Part shown: piece after piece, positions 1 to 9,571 of the stretch
How positions within the stretch are numbered: the first letter of the stretch is position 1
Layout: every line of letters starts with the position of its first letter
NCBI GenBank assembly: GCA_032718475.1
Contig: JAUCBJ010007855.1
Span: 1-39,859, forward strand
DNA: 39,859 bases
DNA from: Nemertoderma westbladi
Lineage: Eukaryota; Xenacoelomorpha; Nemertodermatida; Nemertodermatidae
Direction of reading: 5' to 3'
The notes under the pieces: generated by a model
Databases searched by the model: none
Told to the model about the DNA's origin: nothing
The model's input: only the letters and a program-made list of their open reading frames with translations
Translations under genes and position numbers: made by a program

Positions 1-1
1 G

Positions 2-1288
2 GACATGTAGCTCAGAATCACTTACCTGATTCGGACTATTTCGATCGAATTCAGCGTGCAACAAGATATGATGTTTCGCACCACACTTTGCACACCTTAT
101 GTCAGAGAAACAGGTACGCCGTTGGTGTCCTTGTCTGAGGCAATTATAACATAACCGCTTATCCCACATGACTTCTCGTCTCTCCGATAATGATTTCTTC
201 AGGAATTCATCACACATATTCAAACGGTGGGTCCCGTCGCACAGCGCACATTTCGGTTTGATGTTGCTTACCTTATTTTGGGTAACATTGTGTACACTTG
301 CCTTTTCTTCGGGCTTTCTCACCGGAATTCTCTTGGGAGACGTGGGAGGAGTTTTTCTTACCTGTTCTCTCCTGTCATTTGCTCGAGACTTGAATTTACT
401 TACCTGATCTTTAGGCATTTTATTGACATAATAAGATCTCTCAGTGTCTTTCCCGCTATCTTCTCCTTGAGAAGTCTGGCTTTCGCCGTCGTCTGTATAA
501 CACACTGGTGTTACCTTTCTCCTAGAGACGGGTTTTTCGCTTACCTTGTTTTCCGGTGTCTTCTCTCTGGACAGTTTCAGGAGCTGTAATTTCACTTCTC
601 CATCTAGGAATGACATGAGATCAGCCATGGTAGGGTCTCGTCGTTGTTGTTCCATCATATATAACACTTTCTTATCCCAGCGTGTACCTACTCCACCCTT
701 CGGTAAAGTAGAAGCCACTGCTCTAATAACCATAGCATTCTGATACTCATGAGACTTACCTAGCCAATCTAATTGTCTGCAGATCTCCTGGATCTCATCG
801 GAAAACTCGATAATTCCGCTGCTAATAAACTTTCGGGGCGCTACCAACTTTGCATACAAATACCCAGCGATGTTATTCCTATTACCATACCTGATGTTTA
901 GTGTATCCCAAACTTGTCTTAATCCGTCTGGATGTCCAATAAACTTTAGCGCCATTAACTTGGGAGATCCTTCCAAGCACTCGATGAGGTATCTAAGTTT
1001 TTCTCCATTAGATAGTACAGAGTTCTGTATGTTATCTTTGTAATATTCATTAAAAGGTAACCATTTCATCTCATCTCCATTGAACTTGACGATCTCTCCC
1101 ACCTTTACCGCTTGCCGGGCTTCGGTTCTAGCCATTTGACGCGTAAAACTTTCTTGGGCCATCGTGTTATTTAATATCGAGTTATCGGTATATAAATTTC
1201 TCGGATTATGATCAGTTCTATATGGAATATCATTATCAACAGGTCTATAATTACCCTTAATAGGGTTCACTATAGGAGTTTCTACTTC
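2..1288 (-). pseudogene. gag: BEL/Pao-like gag, downstream (C-terminal) part, interrupted
   Basis: One open minus-strand frame runs from the LINE junction leftwards off the window, with no stop codon. Read in that direction it has a region like the DUF1759/Pao gag family (KFNGDEMKWLPF near 1084-1049, then LRYLIECLEGSPKLMALKFI and VWDTLNIRYGN near 990-862). A basic, Ser/Pro-rich stretch follows, then three cysteine clusters: CX2CX3HX4C at 212-250, CX2CX4HX4C at 110-151 and CX2CX3HX4H at 56-94. Zinc knuckles in this position are known from BEL/Pao gags, where they bind element RNA inside the capsid-like particle. The frame matches the piece at 3219-5524, so both belong to one gene split by the LINE. 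Protease and reverse transcriptase would lie to the left, outside the window. The family call rests on motif recall, not on a search. The gene is classed as broken because of the insertion, not because of internal stops. Confidence 0.8.
1257..1288. repeat. LINE target-site duplication, left copy
   Basis: This 32-bp segment is identical to 3219-3250. Both copies encode the same gag residues (EVETPIVNPI, minus strand), so it is original gag sequence duplicated on insertion. Confidence 0.93.
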
Positions 1289-3218
1289 CCGACTCAAACA
1301 GACTACAGCGGCCAAGAATGCAGTTAAAGCTGCATCTAGGTCCCTGAACAGGCAGTACTCTGTTAATCTACAGGAGCTAATAAACCAACAGGTTGATGCC
1401 ATCAATGATGCTGACGACAGCAGGCAATCATCCCAGGCATGGAAATCGATCAATCTGCTTACTGGGCGGAAAAGCCAACCAACCACCAAGGTTAAGGCTG
1501 AATCACCAGCCGATCGCCTCAATGGTTGGAAAGCCCACTTTGAAAAGCTCCTCAATAATGACAGGGTATTGCCTGATAACTTTATAGAAGTAAAAGTGTC
1601 TGAGTCTGTACTCCCAGATATTCCCATTGGCGATATCTCCTTTGCAGAAGTGAAGGCTGCTGCAAAGAGCATTAAGACCAATCGTGCCAGTGGAGTAGAT
1701 GGTGTTCCCCCTGAGGTCTTTAAAATACCTGAGTGTTTAAAGCTCATCTATCCCATCATAGTAGACATGTACCGTACAACAAGAGTCCCACAAGAAATGA
1801 AAACAAATAAGTTGGTGCCAGTTCCCAAGAAGGGCAACCTAACACTCTATGGTTCTTTTCGGGGAATCTCATTGATCTCGATTGCTGCAAAACTATACAA
1901 TAGAATTCTATTAAATCGCATCAGGGATCCCATTGAGAGACTGCTACGTGGAAATCAGAATGGGTTCCGTAAAGGTCGTGGGACCATGGAGCCCATTTTG
2001 GCACTTAGAAGGATAATTGAAGAGTTATCAAAAAAGAAAGACAGGCATCTGGCTGTTATCTTTGTTGACTTCTTCAAGGCCTTTGATTCAGTCTCTCGCT
2101 CACGTATGTTCAGCATACTTTCATTATATGGGATTCCTGATGAAATTATTGCAGCAATCAGATCAGTATACGATGGTTCGACAACATTTGTGTCTACTGT
2201 TGATGGTGACACAGAACCATTTGAAGTGTTATGGGGCGTCCTCCAAGGAGACACACTTGCACCATTCTTGTTCATTATTGTGGTTGACTATGTTCTACTC
2301 ATGTCCTTAGATCATCATAATGATGATGGGGTGATGATAACTCCACCTACTGGCTCCAGAAGTCGAGGAAATCCTGCCAAGTACCTAACTGATCTAGACT
2401 TTGCTGATGACTTAGGAGTACTCTCAGAATCATTAGAGGGAGCCCAGCGGCTCCTCAGCTCATTAGAACATGCTGCTTCTAGTGTTGGTCTTTTTATTAA
2501 CTCCAGAAAGACCAAAATTCTGACAGTTAACTTTGAAAGTCCTCAGCAAGTCTCTGATCGGATGAGCATAAGCTCAAAGGATGGTATGCTTGAGCATGTG
2601 GACGACTTCTGTTACCTGGGATCATGGATCCGGAAGTCAGGTGAGGACCTTCGAATACGTAAGGGAAAGGCATGGCCAGCCTTGAATAGGCTTTCCAGGA
2701 TTTGGAAGTCACCTAGAATTAATCGGAAACTTAAGCTCCGATTATTCAGAGCAGCAGTAGTTCCAGTACTCCTCTACGGGAGTCCATGCTGGGCTCTAAC
2801 TGCTGAGGACACCAAATCTCTGGATGGCACATTCACAAGAATGCTACGCCGGGTACATTGTGTCAAGTACAATGCACACATCTCCAACCAGACACTATAT
2901 AACATTGGAGGTGTCTCATTGGTTCCCCCAAGCTTGACACTAGAACAAAATCGCCTCCGCTTTGCAGGACATTGCTTTCGCCGTGAGGACCAGCCAGTGC
3001 ATAATCTTGTACTTTGGCAGCCTCATGGAGTGAATAAGCATGGTGGACAGCCCATGACTTTCTTGAGACGCATCTTAAAGGACACTGGCCTTAAAGATGC
3101 GGATGATCTAGCAAATGTCATGGGTGATAGGGAGTTGTGGTGGTGCAATTTTGTTGACAAGCCGGCACAGCATTCTTAAAAATGCAGCTGCAATGCAGCA
3201 TGCCGATCCTAGTAGTAG
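1289..3218 (+). mobile_element. 5'-truncated non-LTR retrotransposon (LINE) inserted in gag
   Basis: The 1,930-bp element lies between two copies of a perfect 32-bp direct repeat (1257-1288 and 3219-3250), read as its target-site duplication. It is in the opposite orientation to the BEL/Pao gag. The 5' end is truncated within the linker between endonuclease and reverse transcriptase, since the reading frame is already open at the junction. The 3' untranslated part is only about 39 bp and ends in a short TAG repeat rather than poly(A). Such simple-repeat tails occur in RTE-like and other LINE clades, but I cannot fix the clade. Having lost the endonuclease, the copy cannot be autonomous. Confidence 0.9.
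1290..3179 (+). CDS. LINE reverse transcriptase, 5'-truncated ORF
   Basis: The frame is open for 629 codons from the junction at 1290 to the TAA at 3177-3179; no start codon belongs to the element because the 5' part is missing. The first 90 or so codons are the linker after the lost endonuclease. RT motifs follow in order: SGVDGVPPEVF, the FRGISL region, GFRKGRGTME, the first catalytic aspartate block FVDFFKAFDS (2061-2090), LQGDTLAPFLF (about 2242-2274) and the active-site FADD (2401-2412). The thumb and C-terminal part includes VDDFCYLGSWIRKSG, LLYGSPCWALT and a terminal GHCFRRE...DRELWW section typical of animal RTE/Jockey-like elements. The domain would copy element RNA at the nicked target. 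There are no internal stops or frameshifts, which fits a young insertion. Minus-strand ORFs over this region are shadows. Confidence 0.9.
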   Translation, partial: RLKQTTAAKNAVKAASRSLNRQYSVNLQELINQQVDAINDADDSRQSSQAWKSINLLTGRKSQPTTKVKAESPADRLNGWKAHFEKLLNNDRVLPDNFIEVKVSESVLPDIPIGDISFAEVKAAAKSIKTNRASGVDGVPPEVFKIPECLKLIYPIIVDMYRTTRVPQEMKTNKLVPVPKKGNLTLYGSFRGISLISIAAKLYNRILLNRIRDPIERLLRGNQNGFRKGRGTMEPILALRRIIEELSKKKDRHLAVIFVDFFKAFDSVSRSRMFSILSLYGIPDEIIAAIRSVYDGSTTFVSTVDGDTEPFEVLWGVLQGDTLAPFLFIIVVDYVLLMSLDHHNDDGVMITPPTGSRSRGNPAKYLTDLDFADDLGVLSESLEGAQRLLSSLEHAASSVGLFINSRKTKILTVNFESPQQVSDRMSISSKDGMLEHVDDFCYLGSWIRKSGEDLRIRKGKAWPALNRLSRIWKSPRINRKLKLRLFRAAVVPVLLYGSPCWALTAEDTKSLDGTFTRMLRRVHCVKYNAHISNQTLYNIGGVSLVPPSLTLEQNRLRFAGHCFRREDQPVHNLVLWQPHGVNKHGGQPMTFLRRILKDTGLKDADDLANVMGDRELWWCNFVDKPAQHS

Positions 3219-3250
3219 TTAATAGGGTTCACTATAGGAGTTTCTACTTC
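3219..3250. repeat. LINE target-site duplication, right copy
   Basis: Identical to 1257-1288. The bases just outside differ (C versus G at each edge), which sets the boundaries. A length of 32 bp is long for a LINE duplication. Confidence 0.93.
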
Positions 3251-5524
3251 GCTAGCAGTATAGATGCGTGTAGGCTCCACACCTTGCGCATGCGATACTT
3301 CAGACCTAACAGGTTGACACATTGTTACTGAGGGTGGTGGTATACCCCTTTGTGTGTTTACTAATTTATCGCGTTCGAGCGCGATACTTTGCTGCACTTC
3401 TTGCAACTCTAGCCTACTTTCCCTTACTGTGCCCTTGAATTGCTGGACAGTCTCCTGCATCTGCCCGAGCAGGAGATCCATCCCCCGCCGTCTCTCATCC
3501 ACCCATTCGACCGCCGAAGCGGGAGTCGCCAACGTTGTAGCGGGCGGACGAGGGACGACGGGCGACAAATTATGAATATTTCGCTCGGGTTCCAGGACCT
3601 GAACTGACTCCTGGGCAGTTCTACGGGGCACAGATAGCTTAGTGCTATGCAGAGGGAATTGAGAGGTAGTCTCAGGGAGCACAGGTGTGTCTATCACCGA
3701 AGGGGTGATTTCAAGAACAGGCCTAATTATTTCAGGCTCATCTACTATAGTAGGGAGTCTTTCTATTTTAATTATTTGGTCTGTGGGCTCTGTACTACCT
3801 AAGTTGGTGTTATTTAGTTGCCTTCTAACAGCTGGAGGCAAATCAGGCAATTTCTGACGGTGGAATGTTCTTTTACGTCTGCTTAGACGAGATCTATTTC
3901 CTTTGCCTTCAGTATCGGTGGTATCGCCTTCTTCAGATGATGTATATCCCTGTCTTTTGGGAGTAGATCGACTCATCATCTGCATATTACTAGCTGTTAA
4001 CTGTTTACTGAAGTCGTCTTGCTTCTCTTGAAGATTTTCCAACTCCAGTTGGGCGATCTCTTCAGCCGCTCTCCGTTCTGCTTCCGCCACCGCTGCCGCT
4101 TTTACCTCTGCCGCTGCCGCTTTTGCCTCTGCCTTTGCTTCTGCTGCTGCCGCTGTTGCCTTTGCCTCTGCTTCTGCTGCTGCCGCTGTTGCCTTTGCCT
4201 CTGCTTCTGCTGCTGCTTTTGTTGCCTTTGCCTCTGCTTCTGCTGCTGCCGCTGTTGCCTTTGCCTCTGCTTCTGCTGCTGCCGCTTTTGCCTCTGCCGC
4301 TGCTTCTGCCAAGGTCGCTTTTCTTTCCGCCTCTGCCACTGCTGCTATCTTTCTGTCTTCTATACGTTTTTTCCTTACTTGTTCTTCTTGTTCTCTAGCG
4401 ATGCGGAGTTGTTCATCGAATTTAGCTTGATTCGCGGCCCTCATTTCCACATCGATGGCATCCAACACAAGCTGAGTTCCTTCGCTATTAGGGCTAAGTC
4501 CATCTAACCTTCTCCTCAGTTCGTCATCACCTAAAAAACGTTGATAGTCCGACAGATAGATGTCAATGGCATCCCTCTTATGTGGTTTCTCTGCCGTCGC
4601 TTCACTTTCCACTTGGGAATAAGTAGCGTCTGTTGATTCTCCATGGGTTGATCGCTCCTCCAGCTGAGCTTTCCACTGAGCTGTTCCTTGAACCTGGAGA
4701 TTCACCCGTTGAAACCAAGCCTTTACGGCAACTTGCAACGACGTGTCTTGTCTTCGTTTAGAAGCCTCCTCAAAGGCCGATAATATTAGCCTGATTCGTA
4801 GAATTCTTTCTCTAACTTGATAAAGCAGCAATCCCTGCTCTTGAGGTCCTTGAGGTTGTTGAAACAGTTGTTCTTTTAATCGCTCTATAGAGCTGAAGAA
4901 TCCCTGTGCGTATCCGGCTGCGGACCTCTTCCACACAGCTGGATCGATGGTTTCCTTGGCTACTCCCATCCGGTGTATGTCTTCCCAGGCAGCTTCTGAT
5001 AAATCAAACGGGAGTCCGGGTCCGGGAAAGTTCCATTGCGACTCGACCATGGACTTCAGTTCTTCCCTTGTGTATCCAGCATAACTATCTCTAGTTGAAC
5101 GCTGGCTTCTCGCCCAATCGATCTGGTGTTCTTCCACAGCGATCAATAACCTAGTGAGTACGGCTGCAGGAAGGATGAGAAGGGGATCTGAATAAGCCTC
5201 ATCCGTCATCCTTGCTCCGCGTTCGGGTGTCAGTTCTACCGTATCTTCACTACTGGAGCTGTCGGGCCGCTGAGAAATAAGTTCTTGGCTCGCGGGTTGT
5301 TGCTGTTCCGCTGCTTCTTGGTTCCGCTTGACCTGAGCTCGAGTGCCTATGACAGACCTACGATGTTGGACCAGCCTAGGTTCTTTTATTACTACTGGAG
5401 GGATGACCTTCCTCACAGTGGGAGGTGAACTGAACTTACGACCAGACGGTTCTACGTCTCTATCTGAGTCGCAGATAGTTACATCTAATAAACTGTCTGA
5501 CAGGTTCTGCTTAGTATCAGACAT
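3219..5524 (-). pseudogene. gag: BEL/Pao-like gag, upstream (N-terminal) part with Ala-rich coiled coil
   Basis: An ATG at 5524 opens a frame of about 768 codons that reaches the LINE junction; the last few codons before the stop at 3209-3211 come from the LINE 3' end. The first 110 residues are Ser/Pro/Gln-rich and probably disordered. Residues about 110-330 look folded and helical. Residues about 400-480 are an alanine-rich coiled coil built from an 11-residue repeat (EAEAKATAAAA), encoded by 33-bp DNA repeats near 4143-4290. A second helical stretch lies near 680-730 (MDLLLGQMQETVQQFKG). The residues shared across the LINE duplication (EVETPIVNPI) are in the same frame on both sides. I recognise no family in this N-terminal part; the assignment comes from its continuity with the DUF1759-like and zinc-knuckle half. 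It is an unusually long extension for a Pao/BEL gag. The start could lie elsewhere if a leader intron exists. Confidence 0.72.
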
Positions 5525-6845
5525 GTCTATGTATACCGTTGAATGTCTACTGCTGTATTACAGTCTGAGCAAGTCTAGTAACTCAGTATTAACTGCTAGC
5601 CTAGTAATTAATTACCGATACTGCTACTCAGTGTAGTAGGATATATATATAATATATTAGAACACCGGTATGCTTATAGTATATATAACTATAAAAGTAT
5701 TATTACAGACTAGGTTTATCACAGAATACCGGTATAATTTTAGCACAGATATATAGAAATATATAATAGGCCTATCGGGAATACCGGTATACAGCTTACA
5801 GTTTGTAGTATATATAATTCTGGACTAGAATTAATTACAAGTACCGGTATAATTTCAGCCTAACTTTATAGAAATAAAGATAATAGGCCTATCGTAAATA
5901 CCGGTATATCAATTATTTTAAATAATTGAATTTCTGAATTTTAGGGTTACTTGGTTACTTTACTTACTTTATTACCGCTATTTGAGCAGTAGACCAACTG
6001 ATATGGAGACCTAATGGTTGTATGGTAGGCCTACTATTTATAAATCGTTAGATTTGATTTATAATATATATATACCCGTTTTAATGGGTTTTGTCTATGT
6101 TTGAAATAAATGTTATTATTTCTGGGGAGTAATCACTACACAAAGCGGTGCGCTTTCAGTGAAGTGCTACTTATAGGACACTAAAACAAATAATACTAAT
6201 TTACCTAAGTTACTTAATACTACAAATTACGTACAATTCGGGTGAGATTACAATCTCTAAATAAACACAAAAATTTACAAAAACACAAAATACGAATTTT
6301 CAGGGTAATTTTACAAGAAGTCTACAAACCAGCCTAACAAAGGGTTAGAAATCTGGTTATTACAACGGACAGGGTACTACGGTATTTGAAATAATAAGTA
6401 GTAGTAAATACACTGCGTTGTCCAGATAGGAAAATACCACCGCCTGACGACCTATAGCCGTATCACTATAGGTACTACGTTATGTATCACGGAGTGTCCC
6501 TACCTAGAAGTTAATAGAGCTAATCGAACGTGCCTATTAACCACTTTACAACACAAATATAATGGCTACACTAATTACTTTCGGAAAGCACTGTACACTA
6601 AACCCTAAATTAGGTACGAGTACTTGTACAACATATAATCAGTAGTTAAATATACTTGAACAGCTAAAAGAACCACGGCATCTGCTGGAGTGACCGATGC
6701 ACAAAATCACCAGTCTTTACCTACGCCAAGCAGCCCGTGTAGTACCGGGGTTAATTTAACTATAGCGATATGTATAACAAACACAATTACTGTAGGAACA
6801 AACTTGGGGAATGAATGTTGCGGATAATCGCATAAACTCTGAATA
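5525..6845. other. AT-rich non-coding leader region right of gag, with ACCGGT repeats
   Basis: No gene is recognisable. If gag is read from 5524 this is upstream (leader or LTR) sequence of the BEL/Pao-like element. The left part holds a diverged tandem duplication of about 115 bp: the block with ACCGGTATAATTT at 5728 recurs at 5843, each followed by an AATAGGCCTATCG block and another ACCGGTAT. An AT dinucleotide tract lies at about 5640-5660. I could not identify a primer-binding site next to a convincing LTR edge. Confidence 0.5.
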
Positions 6846-7430
6846 ATAAATATTACGCTACGCGTACAAACTACTCAAACAAAATGCAGACCGAACACTG
6901 ACAGACTACTATCAAGCCTAAACAAACTACGGTATATGCAGACTCCGAAATAATTAGGTAGTATGCGTTCTAACCCAGTAGTACGACTTATTCTTTAGTT
7001 GGGGGTTTACCTTACAGCATTCGCTGCCCCTACTTCCTAACCGTTCTTTATTGGACAAGTGATCTACACACGCTGCAATCCGTTCAGACCTAATAACAGC
7101 CAGACAACTATCTAGCCTACAAATTATCTAAATAAATATTATACGCTAGCTACCCGTACAGACTTACACAAACAAAGTACAGACTCAACGATGGCAGACT
7201 ACTCTCAAGCCTAAATAAACTACAGGACATGCAGACTCCGAAATAATTAGGTAGTATGCGTTCTAACCCAGTAGTACGACTTATTCTTTAGTTGGGGGTT
7301 TACCTTACAGCATTCGCTGCCCCTACTTCCTAACCGTTCTTTATCGGACAGGTGATCTACACACACTGCAATCCGTTCAGACCTAACAGCAATCAGACAA
7401 CAGTTCAACCTACAAATTGTCTGCACAATC
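6846..7430. repeat. 293-bp tandem duplication, two diverged copies
   Basis: The segment around 6854-7140 repeats around 7147-7430. The offset is 293 bp, fixed by the word GTATGCGTTCTAACCC at 6961 and again at 7254. The central roughly 130 bp (from GCAGACTCCGAAATAATTAG to CCGTTCTTTAT) is almost identical, while both flanks have drifted. It lies upstream of gag and could be a duplicated control block of the element. No coding sense is apparent. Confidence 0.85.
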
Positions 7431-7594
7431 TGATCAGGCTTACACGCCTTCTGTTCAATACTGGCCTACAAATAAATAAAACTGACAGAAATAGGCCTAA
7501 GTAAAATCCCAATAAAAACCAGGCGTCCCCGATTAATTATTAAGACCTACCGGCATATATAATCAAATCGAATAATACTGCTGTACTTATACGG

Positions 7595-7710
7595 GAAGTA
7601 CCGGTTAGGACAGTTAGGCCTACGGACCTACAGAAGTACCGGTTCTGGCAGTTGGACCTACGGACCTACGGCAGTACCGGTTCTGGCAGTTGGGCCTACT
7701 GACCTACAGA
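7595..7710. repeat. 38-bp tandem repeat, three copies
   Basis: Units start at 7595, 7633 and 7671. Each has AGTACCGGTT followed by a GGCAGTT-like block and a pair of GGCCTAC/GACCTAC words. The unit contains the ACCGGT palindrome seen throughout this upstream region. Confidence 0.85.
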
Positions 7711-7830
7711 TGTACCTTTCAGGTTTACCGGTTGACCGGTACTTTCAACTTTATTGCTTACTGCAATAAAGCAATATCCGTTATTGTTCGCGCTTTCAGA
7801 CCTTTGGCAGTTTAACCCGCCAAATTATGA

Positions 7831-8310
7831 TGTCTTCTAGATAATAAATCACTTTTAGTCTATGACAAGTATTTAATTCACTACACTAGTCGAAACCAAT
7901 CTGTGCGCGATCATTCACCCGCTGGATATACCCGGGAGATTGGGTTCGACGGCTTAATCTTATTGCTATGTAATCCTAATGTATTATTCGACTGACAGTA
8001 TTATATAATCTCTGACAATATTATTCACCTTTGGGGAATATTAACAGTTCCTTTTGGACGTGGCGCTCTATTTATACAAACAGAGTTATGACTTAAACTA
8101 CTCACAATGATATGGCTTAGTTATAATTCACATATATGGCGCATTCTTTAGGAAATGCTTCGTTATCAGTCTCACTCATACACAATGCTGCACAATACTG
8201 CACACTGATCTGCCGATCTTCACTGATTTTAGTTATATATAAAAGGAACACGGACTGACTCATGTAGGGCCTATCAAATAACATTAGATTCACTTCAAAC
8301 CACTTTAACA
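7831..8310 (-). promoter_or_regulatory. Possible LTR / promoter of the BEL/Pao-like element
   Basis: On the minus strand a clean TATA box (TATAAATA, 8076-8069) precedes AT-poor sequence and is oriented towards gag. A possible LTR would run from TGTTAAAG (8310) to GAAGACA (7831) on that strand, with TG...CA-type ends and about 480 bp in length. The second LTR is outside the window, so the ends cannot be checked. The distance to the gag ATG would be long (2.3 kb), no AATAAA was seen in the expected place, and the primer-binding site is not convincing. Treat this as a hypothesis. Confidence 0.25.
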
Positions 8311-9571
8311 TAAGTCACAATCGTTATATGTAACCTTTCTCTCTTACCTTCGGTATATCAAGAATATTGGGTTTCGGGGTTATTTATCGTTATTCCAAAT
8401 ATAATAATTCATCAACCATATTATGAAGAACTGACAGTAAATAGCAGTATAACAATATAAAAGTATGCACAGTAATTCAGTGTGCGTTAAGTTCATTAGT
8501 TTGATATTAAGTGTTGTGTTTGTTGCATTGGTTTGATAACGGATATATGCCCTTTATAATTAAGCCTACTAGTGTTAGACTAAAACAGAAAAGCACAAAA
8601 TATTTACAAGCCGTTCTCTCCTGGCTCAGGAAAGAAAGACCAACAACACTGAAAACTGATAAGAATAACCTTATTTACAAAGGCTTCCACCCAACACAGA
8701 GAAAGAGCATACAGATAGGAAAATTCAGTTCAGTAGATCTGTGATAGGTCGAAATCAAAATCAACTCAAATTCTATTGGGAGATACTTTCCCAAGCTAGT
8801 TGGACAATCAAACGTAGCCCAGATCCCTTCGCACAGCGAATCAGCCAATCAGCCGGTAGCTTGTGCTATTCGAGTTATAGATCCCTTTTTAGAGTATTCT
8901 AGCGACTGGGGGGGAACTGGTTAGCAAGGCAAACGAATCAGTTATCCCACAAAAGCTTTTACACCCTTGGCCAGGTTTAAATTTAAAGTTAGGAAGTTAG
9001 TTAGGCTTATTATAATTATTGGATACACATTTACTAAATGAGGTTGAATATCACTGCCGCACGGAAATGGTGTATCTTCAGATTCAGAACCCAGAAGGTG
9101 TCAAAAACTGTTTATAAAGGGATTTTTCATCCTGAAGGTATTCGTTTTATTAGAAGAATGATGTTTTTACTACTAGAGTATCTCTTTTTATAATAACGAG
9201 TGTTGTAATTTATGTATTACAGTATGACATAAAAAACCGGTATTATATTATTGGTTGATTGAATGATAATGATTGGATATACAAAATAAATCAATTAGGA
9301 TATATTAAGCATTTATGTAAAAAAAAAACGCAATCATAAAGGATTATATAACAAGAAAACATTAATTAACCATAAGGACATCCAGTATGGATCCGTCCAA
9401 TATTACTTAGGTGCACTGTGTAGGAATTATTCTAGAGTTATTCTGAAGTTTAGTACTGCCGTAATTTATAAACTGAAATACAGAAATAAATACAATGAGT
9501 TTGTAATAAATAATGTTCATACGGGTTGTGTAATCGGGTTGTGGATTATTTTAAAGTTGTTCCTGAACTGC
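8311..9571. other. AT-rich sequence with no recognised gene
   Basis: A 77-codon plus-strand ORF (8511-8744) occurs here, but it has no recognisable domain and its length is within chance. A short G-run lies near 8908-8914 and an A-run near 9319-9328. Nothing else could be supported. Confidence 0.5.

Noticed and set aside
2130-2420. CTGATGA words as hammerhead ribozyme cores
   Set aside because: They lie inside conserved reverse-transcriptase codons, and no matching GAAA core with pairing stems was seen. None was found in the satellites either.
4019-4507. Plus-strand Cys/Leu-rich ORFs in the gag region
   Set aside because: They are the antisense shadow of the Ala-rich coiled-coil repeat in the minus-strand gag.
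8511-8744. 77-codon ORF as a small gene
   Set aside because: No domain, no neighbour support, and a length expected by chance.
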